A stretch of DNA of 64,000 nucleotides from Typha latifolia (GCA_019914945.1 CM034100.1:1811209-1875208), one strand, 5' to 3'; positions 24,901 through 38,614 are shown, numbered from the stretch's first letter. Numbers and translations are program-made. Notes: generated by a model from the sequence alone, not told the origin.

Positions 24901-25631
24901 TTTTTTAATTCAGTCAAATGAAATGGAATTGGTACAGGTTCTAGCCGCTGGTGATCTGTGTGCTATCTGCCAGGAGAAGATGCATGCTCCTATCCTTCTT
25001 CGCTGCAAGCATATATTCTGTGAAGATTGCGTCTCTGAATGGTAAAGCCTCTGAAGTTTTTAAGTACTTTATTTTATGGTTCTTATGCACTCTCTCTAAC
25101 AGCAGAAGGTAATCTGGTGCATCTTACCATCCTTTTTTCTAATGCCGTTTGCCAACACTAAAGCGGTGCAACTTTATATTTATCTCGAGTGCACGCAAGC
25201 CTGTCCTGCATATGTAATTATTGCCAATGATTGGAATTTCATGTTTAGCCCTAAAAGTTTATGCACTTCATCAAGATTTTAAAGGTCATGAACTCAACAT
25301 CTATGCTTATCTCAGCACACTCCATGAAGACGATCTTACATATAGATATGCTGGAGTTCTGTTCTGCTGATTTTTCAGTACTTGGTACAAATTGGCATCA
25401 ATATGAAAGCATCATTTGATGTTATCCAGTTCATTAATCTCAGATTTACGGTTTCTGATAAATTACAAAGTACTATTTCTGATTTGCCCTGTTTTATGTA
25501 TCTGCTGATGAGCCAATAATTTCAGGTTTGAGAGAGAGAGAACATGCCCATTGTGCAGAGCAATGGTGAAACAAGCAGATCTCCGATCGTTTGGTGATGG
25601 TTCGACAAGCCTCTTTTTCCAGCTATTCTAA
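18980..25631 (+). CDS. Multipass membrane C3HC4 RING-finger protein, RNFT-like E3 ligase
   Basis: Eight exons: 18980-19622, 20069-20145, 20655-20823, 22173-22261, 23613-23777, 23910-23987, 24938-25041 and 25526-25631. Phases close to 476 aa. The N-terminal 190 residues are Ser/Gly-rich and low in complexity. The middle has hydrophobic spans: [59 protein letters not shown] and [18 protein letters not shown]-terminal RING has Cys415/Cys418 (CAIC), Cys430, His432, Cys435, Cys438 and Cys449/Cys452 (CPLC). This order matches RING-finger and transmembrane-domain proteins, which act as ubiquitin ligases on membranes, often the ER. The substrate is unknown. The ATG at 18980 is the first in frame. Introns 3 and 6 contain a foldback element and a short tandem duplication. 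Confidence 0.93.
21510..22070. mobile_element. Foldback (MITE-like) element with ~110-bp terminal inverted repeats
   Basis: The left arm starts TTTTTACAAATCACGCCCTAC near 21518 and runs through GTGATTCATACCTCGTCTTT to CTCATTTAACATC near 21625. The right arm (about 21950-22064), read on the minus strand, repeats this order: TTTTTACAAATCACACTAC, GTGATTCATACTCCGTCTTT and TCATTTAACACTC. Agreement looks better than 80% by eye over about 110 bp. The centre holds a (GAA)n tract followed by GGC/GAC-rich sequence. There is no transposase, so it is non-autonomous. It sits in intron 3 of the RING gene. Confidence 0.8.
24292..24359. repeat. Perfect 34-bp tandem duplication in RING intron 6
   Basis: The unit GTATCCTTATTTTAGTTGAG... 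starts at 24292 and again at 24326, giving two adjacent copies with essentially no change. This points to a recent duplication. Confidence 0.8.
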
Positions 25632-26325
25632 AGTACACAAGCATATTTAACAGATTCAGTTGGATGCACAACTGTCTTCTAGAAGCAGCTATTCACTGCC
25701 TTTTTTTTTCCTTGCTATCGTCCTGATATGTTCACCAGATCAGCGCTGGTACCCGATGGATCTATCGAGAGAAGTGTCGGTGAATTGTACATGTCCATAA
25801 CACTGTACAATCCATGTATATGCCCCCTCACTGTGAAGTCAAAAGAAAATATGAATGAAAGAGAATTATCTGATATCTGCCATTTATATTTCACGATTAT
25901 GTTACTTGGATCTAGAATTTGGCCGCCCTAATAATCTAAGTTACCTGCCAGAACTCACTTTGCCGTGTTGAATTTAGAGCCAAAAGCAAACTAAATAAAA
26001 ATTAAAAAAGAATTAGACGATTGTGCAGTGTCATCAAACAAAACACTCACCGTTAGTGACCAATGGCTGTCCTCTTTTGTCCTTTTTTTGCAGCTGAGAA
26101 CTGGAAATGTAGGATAATAAGAACAAAGAGACCAACAAACAATGATGAATGAGATTTTATAGCTTCCAAAATAATCATAATAATGAATCATCAAGTTACA
26201 GATACAAACTGCATAAACATGAACGGATGATATACTCTTACATGCATTGCCAAACCAGCACGCATAAGCAACAAAACAAGCATAAGCGTCTGAGCCTGAT
26301 ATCATGCCGAAGCTGATTGAATCTC
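25632..26325. other. Shared 3' region between two convergent genes
   Basis: The RING gene (+) ends at 25631 and the coiled-coil gene (-) ends at 26326, so this 0.7 kb holds both 3' UTRs. Possible polyadenylation signals lie near 25850 (+, AATGAA-rich) and 26180 on the minus strand. No further coding exon was seen; two short open frames here lack support. Confidence 0.4.
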
Positions 26326-29300
26326 TCACTGTCTAGTAGCACTCTCCACTTCTGACTTTACCAGCGATGGTGCGCCCACCCTCATGTTAGGAGGTGATCT
26401 CGGTGAGGTAGGGACAATGGGGCAAGCTTCTGGTACGACGAAGGTGGAACCTGGAGGAGATGGTTGCACCATGGCAGGCTTCATCGGAGTAGTTTTAGTG
26501 CTAGGGCTAGGAACAACAGGTGATGGTTCTTCAGATGCAGCACGAGATGGTGCCCGGGGTAGGACTTGTGTAGGGTAAACCTCAGTCACCTCTTCTATGC
26601 CTTCATCCACATAGATAACATCCTGCATGGTGAGTTGATGGTACTCCACTATTTCTCTGAGGAATCTGTTCTCCCGAGCATATACTGAGTTCTCATGTGC
26701 CAGCCTCGCCTTCTCAGCCAACAATGTTTCCAACTGAAGTCGTATCTGCACGATAAAGATAAATGATATCCAATGGGATAACTCAACATCTCCCTCATGG
26801 AATAGCATGAATTTCCAAATGACTTCTATTGCATGATTCTTGGGTAAAAGTCTTCCTCATAATATTGTGGAGACAGTAAGAAAACAATTGAATCATATCT
26901 CATCACAGTGACAAATGCCAAAATAAAACAAAAGACATCTTGAAACTGGTCTGCGTTTAAATCATGTCCACTGCATCAAGCTATTTAATCTCAAAAGAAA
27001 CTTGTCCATAGAGTTTAGTAGAACATACGAATAATATACAAGAACAGAACTCAAGAAACTGTCATAGAATTAAAAATGCATGTGACAATAGAGAGAATTG
27101 CAAGTGACAGATATATTTATTGCTATAATACACATAAAGTAAACCTTGGCTAGGAATTTACATTTGTAGGGATAACATATCAATAAATGCTGAGCAAAGG
27201 CACTGACTACCGAGGTATCAGATGAATGCTCGTACTATGTGGGATATCTTAAAAACCTTGTTTTCCAGATGGTTCAGAACTAATTCTCCACTTCTTTGGC
27301 TTTTTTATATAAAGGATTTATATACCCATTCTACATTTGGACATTGTAAGCAACCATTTTTCATTCACATAGTACAAGCAGCAAATAGGGATCATCTATC
27401 TATTATCATTCGTGAAAACATGGTTAAAGATCCCTTTCTTATACTCAAGTTACTTCTATGCACCCTGTGGACGTGAACATGATACATCACCAATTCATAT
27501 GGTTATTTTCTGTAAAACTTGAATTGCATATCTTAAAATAAGTACAGATTTTTAAAATTATTTCTGATTTATGGATACGCTACCAAGTACCAACTTATAC
27601 AACCTGGGAAACATGCCTTTTCATTTGAACACTGAAATTAATTAGAATAACACAGTTATGCTTGTTCACAATTTGGTCTGCCTCTATGCTACACGGTACA
27701 TGTACTATAGCCAATAAAAAAACAAGTATAGAATGATACTTTTTGGCCTTGTATGTGCAGCAAGGATAGGAGAAAAATAAGCAGAAAATGTAAAGGCACA
27801 GGAACAAGGAGTCGAGAAAAACACACAAATACTGAATTCAGTTAAATGACTAGCTGGCACATTAGGAATAGGGAGTGCCAAAGTACTTCCGAGTTCTTTG
27901 TATGATACATCATTAGAAATCTATGGAAGAACATTTGATAGATTGTATGCAGTATATTTTGTCTGGATCATAGGTATAAAAGATGGCATACCAGATCATC
28001 GTCTTCCGGGCTACCTCCATTCTCATGAGTTTCCCTCAACATTTTATTCTCTTCTTCAAGCTGAGCACACCGTTCTTTTGCAAAAGCAAGGTCTGCTTTA
28101 AAAGTCTTTAATTCTCTTAGAAGAAGCTTTGCTTTGGCAGCCATTGCATTTGCAACCTGCGATAACAAAACAAAAAGGCATCAATTGATTCGTAAAAAGA
28201 TAAATCAAGAAATCAGTATCACCATTTGCAAGTGTTGTACCTCAACAGAGGGAACGATCTAATACTACATTTTGCAATTAATTGAGCTAATATTGTAATC
28301 CACATATAAATAACCTTGGCAGATTACTCGGACCTACTGTTCTGATCTACCTGGGGGGATTGTTAGCATCAGTGAAATGCTTATCATGCTTTAACAAATA
28401 ATATAGCCAATTACCCACAGCCCCAGAAAGGTCCTTTACACACTACATAAGTAACTTCTTGAGTACTTGAGGATCAGCTTCTTATGTTGATAAACAGAAT
28501 GAAATGTACCTTACAGAAATTTTTACATTGCCTTGTTTCAACTGTCACAAAAGATGGAGGAGGGGCTCTGAATCAAATTACTGATAAATCAAATAGACAT
28601 ACTAAATTAAAGATATTCTACTGGAGATGCAACTAAACAAAGCAGACAAGCATTTGAGCAGAATAGCAACCAGTGATACACATTTGCCACCTTACGTCGC
28701 GGGATGCCTTCAGTTGAGTCTCATAGTCAGTTTGAGTCTGAGGGAGATTTCTTTGAGTGAAATTTCCAGCAGTTTGATTCTGTAGATTCGAGGCATTTCC
28801 TTTTCTTCTTATGTTCAACTTACGTGTTTCATGGATAATGTCAGCTGTCTTGTTCTCTACAATTGTCCGACCCTCCTGGATAAATAAGGATAATCACCAT
28901 TAAACTTGCAGTAAGTAAAAAGGTTGTTTGAAAACAAGCACATTCCAGCAGTAGAATAGAAAGGAAATGAATTTCACTGGCCTACTTAAGAGTTTTAGCT
29001 ATATTAATTACTATAGATAGCCAGATATTTCTCCATGTCACAGGCCCTACTTAGAATTTTAACTATAGTAATTACTATAGATAGCCAGATACCTCTTCAC
29101 GGTACAATGTCTCAAATGCAAGTCTAAAAAAAATTATGTCACATGAAACAGTTAACCATTTATATTCAAGTGTATAGGGCAATTAATATTTTTTGCTTGT
29201 CAGCCAGTGAGATAATAAAAGAAGTACCAGTCCACTCATAGAAGCATTAAAAAGGTGAATTTCAAATCTCAGCTGAACTGGATAACATTAGCACAAAGCT

Positions 29301-32043
29301 AAGTTCACCTAGGGAGTGTAAGTGGAGTTGAGTAACTCAATGAGATGATAGGGCAATCCAAGAAGAAACTAACTGAAAGATCAAGCAAACATTACACCAT
29401 CCATTAACCATGAAAAGGAACTATATCAAATATTAGACCTAAAATCATAATTCCAAATGCCCTAATCAATGAGAGTAGTACACATATTTTGTTAACCTTT
29501 TACCAGACTTGTAATTCTCGTTGATCTCCCACTTCTACAGACATTGTTCTTTACATGTTTTAAACATTTTCTCTCCTTTAAATTTTAACTATAACAAGAT
29601 AAAAGAATTTCTTGTCACCTTACAAGAGATCCATGCATGTAATGATGGATTCTCTGACAAAACATGCATATTGAATATTTTCATATTTATGACCAAAGTT
29701 GCCATTTCAGTATTTCAAGATTTCACCACAAAAGTCAGACATGATCTGGGTGAACCTTACAAAAACATATGAGTACTATAATATAGTTCACATATAATTT
29801 ACAAGAATAATCTCGTTTTACTAGTAACAGATCTAAGCAAGTCTAGGAAGAGAACTTACCTCAAAAGCATTTTTTAATGTGCCGCCAATGTAGTTAAGAG
29901 AAGAGGCAATTGCATCCGAACTCTTCTGAATTGGAGGTGTTTCCGTCTTCTGAAAGGTCTCTGGTTGTCGATACGAATGACGGGGCTGCATTTAAAAAAG
30001 TTAAGCCAGGAAAGGAATGACTATCAGCACAACCACATAGCGCCCATACGAACAGCAGTAGCAAGGAAACCGGAATGTTGCACAGCCCATAATGATAAAA
30101 AAAGTTGCCAAGGTTTGCAAATGATTAAAGATACTAAAGAAAAAGATAAAATAGATAAGAAAATGCTTGCACAATAATCATATAAATACATTATTTCCAA
30201 TAACCATGAAATATACTTCAGAAATATTGGATAACATATACTACATAACTCCTGATATCCCCAACTCAATGTTCAAATTTTGCACCTCAAACCTTTTCAG
30301 AAATAATGAACCTGCTATTTTCATCTTAAATAGGATAAAGATGATTAAGAGTTTGCAGATGAAAAGAGGCTTTTGACAATGCAATACAATTAGGCAATAC
30401 TATAACATCTTTGACATATGCAGAGAACGGATATCAGGACTCAATGTCGCTACAATTACTTCAATGCTAAAGAGAAAAAAGGGTGATTTAATGGATTACT
30501 TCAAAATCTGTAAAGCAACCATAACCTAATCAGAAGTGATTTGCAAATCAAGATAATGTAACCTAATATAAGTATTAATTGGTCCTCACCTGACTGCCTG
30601 CAGACGTGTCAGCTGTCCAGGACTGATTTCTACTAGGGGTTTCAACTTGTTTCATATCATCATCAATAATCGCTTTTGCTTTTCTAGCCAAAACCCCCCA
30701 AAATCCATATTTTGACTCGTTTAAGCTTTTCATCGATGTATATTCATAATCAGCAGAATCCTGCATATGACATTACAAATTTATTACATGGGAAAAAATT
30801 TGTCCAGCTAAATCTACTTGATGCTAACAGCTTGCCGATAAGGCTAGGAAAGGTGAGAAATTAGCAACTTTATGGATGTACTCAATAATTGCAAATATAT
30901 GCTACTCTTAGACCATTAATTTCTGTGCTAAAAGGACTGATGAAATACATTTTATCACAATTCCAGGTGTTTGGTAGACAATATAATTAAGAAGAATAAA
31001 TTATTGACACACAAAGACGCAACTATTGAAACTTAAAACAAGTTAACTCGTCTTTCCTATGCATATGCATATAACATTCCTCTAGATTTCTTTTCCTTAA
31101 GATGGTCCTGAGACTATTCTCATTACCTCGTGAACTGAAGAAAGACAAAATGCAAAGTATTTGATCATTATGCTCATATCTTAATAACAACATAATTAGA
31201 CGTGAAAGTCACATATGTTAATCCCATTATCCTTTACGTTAGTCCATGTCACTTCACAAACTTATTGTGTTAATCTTGCATCTGGGAATGACGCTCAGTT
31301 CTTTAAAGAGAGGAAATAACAATTGCCATCTTAGTAATTATAAACAAAACACAAAAAGCCCAATGTAGTCAACATTTACAGAGCTCTGTCATGTCTTAGA
31401 ACGCAAAGAGAACTAAATAAACAAATCTTTCTGCTTAAGTATTAGATCCATCGAGAATCGCATGCGTACAATATTCTGATATGACCTGCGCAACAACCGA
31501 GATTTAGACAAAAGATGCAAAATAGAAATTCTAAAATCTTCGATCAGAAATATAAGCCTACCAACTCTAACAGTCTGACGTCCCCAAACCATTCCCTAAC
31601 AACTTCGAACAAAACCCCTAATTCCCACATCTAATCCAAGTAACAACATAAGCATCGACAAACGCCGCCGCCACGTCAATTCGCCAAATCCCCACCTTCA
31701 ACGAACAGATCCCTCCACTCCAACAACGATTCATTGATCCGCAACCCCGAGAGAACGACAAATCGAGTATAATAAATTACATCTAACTCACCCGAGGCGA
31801 AGCGGACGAGCTCAGCCGATCGGATTCGCGACGCGAGGAGACGACGGACTCGCCGTAGGCGGAGGAGAGCGACGAGTCACGATGGGCAGCGGAGGCGCGC
31901 ATCGCCTGCGCCGCCAGCGACGGCGCCGCTGCAGGAGAATCTGCCACCGGAGAAGGTGTCCCCTCGAAGGAGTAGGTCGGAGATCGGAGATCCTGGAAGG
32001 TGGAAACCCTAGATGAGGTGGTCTGCTTCCTCCGATACGCCAT
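26326..32043 (-). CDS. Plant coiled-coil protein of unknown function
   Basis: Six exons, read downward: 32043-31792, 30760-30590, 29985-29860, 28875-28696, 28156-27992 and 26745-26326. All junctions are phase 0 and give 437 aa. The N-terminal 84 residues are Ser/Ala-rich and begin MAYRRKQ. Exon 2 has the aromatic block [15 protein letters not shown] (about 101-115). Exon 3 carries [15 protein letters not shown]. Residues about 244-345 form a long charged helix ([40 protein letters not shown]) predicted as coiled coil. [25 protein letters not shown] block and a Pro/Ser-rich tail follow. No catalytic motif, membrane span or transit peptide is evident. I recognise it as a conserved plant protein type but know no function; scaffold or cytoskeletal-adaptor roles would be guesses. 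Confidence 0.85.
28981..29095. repeat. ~64-bp imperfect tandem duplication in coiled-coil gene intron 3
   Basis: CCTACTTA...TAATTACTATAGATAGCCAGATA appears at 28981 and again at 29046, about 64-65 bp apart, with small indels and substitutions. It lies between exons 3 and 4 of the minus-strand gene. Confidence 0.65.
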
Positions 32044-34679
32044 TGCCCTCTCGCGAGAGGGCGAGGGAGTGGAAGATCGCTACTGGGCTTCGTCCAATGG
32101 ATCGTGCTTTTATATTTGACCGTGGCGATGAACGGCATATGGTTTGGCAGAGACTGCCAAGTAAACCCAAATGTAGCAAATTGCAGCAACGAAGTCCGCA
32201 AAGGATCCGAGATGTGGTCTTGCACCATGAAAGCTGGAAAGCATGGCCGGATGATCTCGAATAATTTCTTTTTTTTACCCTTGCTCATGGCTAATGGTAA
32301 TGAGTTTAACCCCAACCTAAAATAATATTATAGAGAAATTAATTGGAGGTTGACAGTTTGGTGGCTTGGCTCGATTCAGTTAATGGCTAAACAGTGCGGT
32401 TAGCTTAGAAGAACAGCTTGACAATGCAACAGTTTGGAACAGGTCTCAGCGGCGTTTAGTTCGAAGCAATTATTCGACGACACACATGACTTAGCCTAAA
32501 TGCTTCTGTATCTAAGAAGGGTTAGCTATTTGTTTAGGCTATATCTAGCATTCGGGCTTATGAATGATAAAAAAAAAAATTCTTTTTCTTACTTTAAAAA
32601 AAAAATGATATCTGTAAAACAAAAATTATTAATCATAAGCTAAATTATAATCTACTCATGCTTTATTTATCGAAGTATTCACGTAATTACAAAAAGAGTT
32701 GCTCTTCAAATAGTAGCTCTTTCTTAAAAGGGACGTGTATACGATAATGCTATATATATATATATATATATAATTAACTCGGCTGTCTAGTCTAATTCTT
32801 AAGAAAAGTTTGTCCTAATTATTTTTCTTGATATGAGTTGATAAGCTATTTAGGCTTAACAAAGACTAATTCTCTCTATATATGCTGACGGAACGCCCTC
32901 TGAGCTCAAAGCTTAAATTTTAGTTGACTCAAGTAAACTTAAATTAAGATATAATTTTTTTTTTCTCTTTTACCTTTCTTACTCGTTTTTCATCTAATAT
33001 CACTTCAGCAATGATGTTAACCAGTGCCCAACCTCATTAGAGGGTTAGACTAAGCTTTCCAGTGATCTATTTTGTAATTAAATCCTTTCGTTATGTTTCC
33101 AAGCACTTGTACTGTGATTGAAGATCTAAACAGGTGGATTATATCAAACTAATGGAGTGAAACATTATTATGTGCTGGGGGAAACTGGGAAGATTTAGTC
33201 ATCGTAGAGGTTATAGATTCAATCGTAGGGTGAATATTTGACATTTTAGTTTATTTATTTATTTATGTTTATCTATGTACAATCTAAAGTTTTTAGCATT
33301 ATGGTATTAACTATGATGTTTGATATTGGGCCCCAAATGGGCCATGTGGGCCCATGCTTGCCGCCCACTATCGCTAGATATTTATTTTATTTTTTTACTA
33401 AAATGCTCCCAATCGATATGATCACCATTGGTAAACCTCAAACTCAACGCAATGGTGCAGATAAAGAATGCCATATGGGAGATCAGAACCGTCAAATTTT
33501 AATCAGCGACGTCTTCATCATTCCGAGGGCGGGCGGATTTAGCCGTACAATTTACTCTCGCGCTAAATAAAGCCGAGGGCTCACGGTAAGGAGGCACTAA
33601 GGCTGTCTTCTATCTTACGCTTAGTGCACAGGTTAGGAAGGGGAGGACCTATTCTACGCTTCTCCAGGCGAGATTTTGGATTCCTTCTCGGTGTCCTCTC
33701 ACTTCGCTGACGGAGAGCGAAATAGAGGGAGATTGAACGATCGTGGAAGCTTCGAGGTAGTTTTCCGTCGATCTTGCCTGCATCGTTAGCTTCCCTTTTA
33801 TTCGTTCTAAATTGCGCCAGATTCGCGCATTCGAGATCGCTTCGCTGGTAAGTTTGACCTCTAGTGTTGGATTGAAGAGATCTGACTGGAAATTCTCAAT
33901 TTTTGTGATTTTCGCCTTTTCTTCTAATTTTTGTTTCCAGTGTTAGCTTGCTTCGGTTTCACCCATTTGGAAGATTCTGCTATATCTTCTTAGAAATATA
34001 GTGACAAAAATCGCTTGTGCGCAGTGTTCCTTTTTGGAAATTTCGTGATGTCCGATTTGTTATAATTTTCTCAGTGTAGAATTGGTATTATGGAATGTGA
34101 AGCAAAGGAAAAGCTGTTTTTATCAACGTTTCATATAGTTATTAACCCAAAGGATGATTTTTCCTATTCACTTGTTCATATTTGGCCAATTTTTTTAATG
34201 TTTATTTCGAGTAGTTCGCTTTTGGGAAGTGACATCAATTGTGATTGGTCATTAGCCTTTCATTTTTTTTGTTCCTGAAAGAAAAGAAGGAGTTATTCAC
34301 CAATCAGTTACTGTAATGATAATTGTGGCTCCTATATTGGGCTGGTCAACTGATTGGATAGTCACAGCTTTCATAAATCGAATAAACTATGTGAAAGTGG
34401 CGTTGTTGATTTCATCAAAATTATGGCGCATGCTTTTGGTTTAAAGCCATTGTCATGAAAAAGAAAAAAAATGGTGATTTGCAGCAGTTGATTCTTGCTT
34501 GTGCAGTTTTGTGCCTGGGATAGCTTATTTTAAGAAATAAGAATCTTTAGCACATGCAATGAGTTCTTATTTCTCTTATAATTTGGATCCTCAGGTTGCA
34601 GGCTTTGTTCTTTGCTCCTGAAATAGATGAGGGATTCCTTACTGAGGAGTTATTCACGGTCGCACATCATCTAATCCCC
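32044..34679. other. Divergent promoter region of the coiled-coil and ATG18 genes, with ATG18 leader
   Basis: The coiled-coil gene starts leftward at 32043 and ATG18 starts rightward at 34680. A (TA)n microsatellite lies at about 32752-32772. The sequence from about 33600 to 33848 is probably the first ATG18 leader exon, ending CGCTTCGCTG|GTAAGTTT. The UTR intron would then close at TCCTCAG near 34594. Small open frames at 33265-33570 and 34090-34278 have no family resemblance. Confidence 0.5.
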
Positions 34680-37600
34680 ATGAGCTCAATAGTTTCTACC
34701 TCACGGGGAACGCAACCCCAAGCCAGGCTTAGCTCGTTGGAATCATCATCTCCATGGCCATCATCAGCTCCTTTTAGTCAACCTGAAACTGATTATAATG
34801 ATGATGAGAAGGCTGAGTTATTGTCAGTGTCTTGGAATCAGGACTATGGCTGCTTTTCTGCTGGAACTAGCGGTGGTTTCCGGATTTATAACTGCGACCC
34901 TTTCAAGGAAACATTCAGGAGAGATTTGAAAAATGGGGGCTTCGGAATAGTCGAAATGCTATTTAGGTGCAATATCCTGGCTCTTGTTGGTGGTGGTGCT
35001 AATCCACAGTACCCACCAAATAAAGTAATGATCTGGGATGATCATCAGAGTCGGTGCATTGGTGAATTTGCGTTCAGATCTGATGTCCGAGCTGTGAAAT
35101 TGAGACGAGATCGCATTGTTATCATTCTTGAGCACAAGATATATGTTTATAATTTCACCGATCTGAAACTCCTCCATCAAATAGAGACCCTGGCTAATCC
35201 ACGAGGACTGTGCTGCCTTTCGCATCATTCTAATGCCTCTGTGTTGGCTTGCCCTGGTCTAAACCGGGGACAAGTTCGGGTTGAGCATTTTGGTCTGAAG
35301 GTGACGAAGTTCATTAGTGCTCATGATTCTCACATTGCATGTATTACATTGACTATGGATGGCCTTCTTCTTGCAACCGCAAGCACAAAGGGTACCTTGA
35401 TCAGAATATTTAACACGATGGATGGCACCCGCCTACAAGAGGTAAATCTACTCTTGAATTAGGATAATTGTCTGGTATATTCTTCTCCTTTTAGGCTTGT
35501 TCCATTAGGCAAATAAATTTTCCAGCTCCTTAGATTAAGAAATTTCTGAAAATGATTTCCTCTCTCCACTATTATTTGTTCGACAAGAAGTAGAAGAAGA
35601 AAAAGGATACTTATATATGATGACAATGTCATGAAGAAAATTGATCTGACTTGTTGATTTTTCACCCTTCTCACTTATATTTAATATCTTCCTTTCATGG
35701 GATATATAGTGATATTGGCATATTGCTACATTAACAAATTAACAATCTTTAAATCTGTATGTTGGAGGCAATATGTGTGAGCTTCTCCTGCTGAGACCCT
35801 ATACTTCTAGTCCACTAAATAAAAAAATATCCTTCTTACATGAAGACTTAAATTTGTCTTTTTATTTTTCAAAGATGTCTGTATTTTGCTATCTTTTGTT
35901 TTTTAAAAATGATACATGGCCAGTTTAATCATTGATATGGTCTATAAGCATCATCTTTATGACATGGAATCCTTATATTGATGATTGACAAGATGATGTG
36001 TGAGTTGCATCAGCAGCAGTTGAGGTACATTGCTAACTTCCATTTATCTTATAGAGGGGACGTGATGGAATATGAACCAAGAAAAGTGACAACTGGCGTA
36101 CAACCAAGTATTTGTAGATATGATAGCACTAAATATCCTAAATGATCTTTTCTGGGTCTTCTTTTCTCCGAATTGCATACTCTGCCCTGCTTTCTATAAA
36201 TTTGGAACTTATTGGAATGATAAATGATTATGTTTCAGTTGGTGCTTTGTAATGCTTTCTAACTTGAATGTATTTCAAATCTTTCTGTAGTTTTTTGGAT
36301 TTCTAATCATGAAATACTCACTTACTATTACCAAATTTATAGGTACGCAGAGGACTGGACAGAGCTGATATATACAGCATTGCCCTCTCTCCTAATGTGC
36401 AGTGGCTTGCAGTCTCCAGCGACAAAGGAACTGTCCATATATTCAGTCTCAGGGTTAGAGTGGCAGGAGAAGATTCATCCACCAATCAGTCTATTGCTCA
36501 AGATCCAGGACTAGTTCATCAAAATTCCTCCAGTTCTCTTGATGCTCTTGTACCTTCTAAATCTGGTGCTAACACCAGTTCATCATTATCTTTTATGAAA
36601 GGTGAGCATTTGTCAGTAATATCAGCTTCCGCTTTCTATTCCACATCTTTGTATGATTAGTTGTGAATTTTCTAAAAATATCAGCATATTTCTTTCTCTG
36701 TGTTCTCTTTCAGTGACTTTAGGATACTTTTGTGTTTTTCTGTTTCTTTTCTTGCTTAGTTGCAGCATAATTGTGTTAAAAGTGTCTCAGATGTTGCTTA
36801 TTAACTAGCATATAATGTGGTGTGCTTGGATTTGAAAGCAAATTATTTGTTTGGTTAGCATGAGATTGACACCATTAACTCATCAATCATCAGATGTCTC
36901 ATCCTGTAAATTGGAAGCTTATAAATATGCATCAATTTATCTTTCTTATTGTAAAAGTATGAGAACTTTCTGTTACTGCTGAAATAGACTTTTTTTTTCC
37001 TCTATCATCCTGTTTGTCAGAAGTCATCACCACGATGGTCGACTCTGATAATTTTTTCAATGGGTTGAGCTTCTGTTACAGACTGGCAGAGAGTCTAATG
37101 GATTTCATGGGCAAACAGTGAGGGTAATAAGAATATCCAAATTTTCTTGTATGGCACCTCAATAAACATATGAACTGTATCATTTTTGTAACCTGATGAC
37201 AATGAAAAGTCAATGTTTGTGCATCAGACAAAAACTTGTGGGCTGGATTTTTTTTATTAAACAGAATCATGTCTCATTGAGAATACTTTATGAAAATAAG
37301 CATGTTAGTTTTACTTTGAATCATTATGCTAAAAAGTAGATGACCAAGTTTCAGGTGCAAAAATAAGATACATATACTACAATTGATTCTTCTGAGGTAC
37401 ATTTTTTATCCATCAATTCTCTTGAGAATTGTAAGAAGAGCTTGCCAAATGCTGATATGTGAATTCAAGTTCTCTTGCTTATTATCTTTCTAAGTATTAG
37501 TGAATCTAATTACCAAAAGAAGAAAGAAAAAGGGGATACCAATCTTACATGTATTGAAAATGTCCAGTTATGCTGCCGAAGTATTTTAGTTCGGAGTGGT

Positions 37601-38614
37601 CATTTGCTCAATTCCACTTATCAGAGGTCACACGCTATATTACTGCATTTGGAGCTCAAAACACTCTTATGATCATTGGAATGGATGGCAGGTATCTGTC
37701 TTGGCTCATAATCTAGTGATCAATTATCTACCAGTGTTCTTTCAAGCGCTTCTTTTTCATGTCTCACCGTGGATGCCTTTGTTTATTTGTTGTATTTACT
37801 ATCAGAAGTCAGCAGCAATGGTGCATTTTTCCTGATGAATTCTAACTGTTCTCTGACAAATCATAGGAGGCTCATTATGCATTTAAGTATATAACCATCC
37901 TGTGCTCCCCATCCTCTATAGTTCAGACTATGTTGAACAGGAAGAATTGACAATCTACACCATTATCTTTTCTCTGTAATACTCTTCCTGCTGCAATTCT
38001 ACGAAAAAATGTTACACATTATTAATGTCATTTATTCTTTATATTATGAGAGGATTTTATGCGACCACGAGGCCTGCCATCATGCGTCTATGGTGGTGCA
38101 GGGATTAGTCATTTAAACAAGCCTCTCTTATATTGTGGTAAAGTTGAAAATATCTTGCCCTCGTCAAACAGCAGCATCAACTTTTCTGTGCTACAACACC
38201 CTCTTTTTAGGATTGGTGTTAATAGTTAAACCTTTTCTGTTGTGGAGTGCAACAGATGCTTCATTTAAATTCCTTTTACTAACTCGAGTTCTCTTTTTCT
38301 TTTTTCTTTTTCTTTTTTTTTGGTCTAAAGGAAGAATAAGAAAATTACTTTCAAATGTATTTATTTGGAGAAACGAGACAATATAGGCAGTATACCTTCT
38401 ATTTGCATTATTTTGGTCTTCTATTACCTTCTAGTTTTCTTTTTAACTTTCCATGCAATTGTTCTTCCATTTGATGCAACTAATTATGTTATTTTATTTG
38501 CCCAGTTTCTACAGGTGCAGCTTTGATCCAGTGAATGGTGGGGAGATGTTGCAGAAGGAATACATCCTGTTCCTGAAGGCTGAGAGCCATCGCCCAAGAC
38601 CTGCCACCACCTAA
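34680..38614 (+). CDS. ATG18: Autophagy-related protein 18 (PROPPIN beta-propeller)
   Basis: Four coding exons: 34680-35441, 36343-36601, 37568-37691 and 38506-38614. Phases close to 417 aa. ATG18/WIPI proteins are seven-bladed WD40-like propellers that bind PI3P and PI(3,5)P2 on pre-autophagosomal membranes and recruit lipid-transfer factors. Visible hallmarks are [19 protein letters not shown] (blade 1), [31 protein letters not shown], the phosphoinositide site RRG at residues 256-258, [16 protein letters not shown], then [14 protein letters not shown] and the last blade [14 protein letters not shown]. The residue before RRG is Val rather than Phe or Leu. As I recall the family, this and the wording around it fit the plant ATG18c/d subgroup. 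A Ser-rich loop (about 280-335) precedes the final blades. The first in-frame ATG is at 34680. Confidence 0.95.

Noticed and set aside
31812..32315. 167-codon minus-strand frame overlapping the coiled-coil first exon
   Set aside because: Its Arg/Pro-rich composition is a GC-rich shadow. The MAYRRKQ frame splices in phase into the rest of the gene.
33265..33570. 101-codon plus-strand frame before ATG18
   Set aside because: It has no recognisable family and lies in promoter or spacer sequence with unremarkable codon use.
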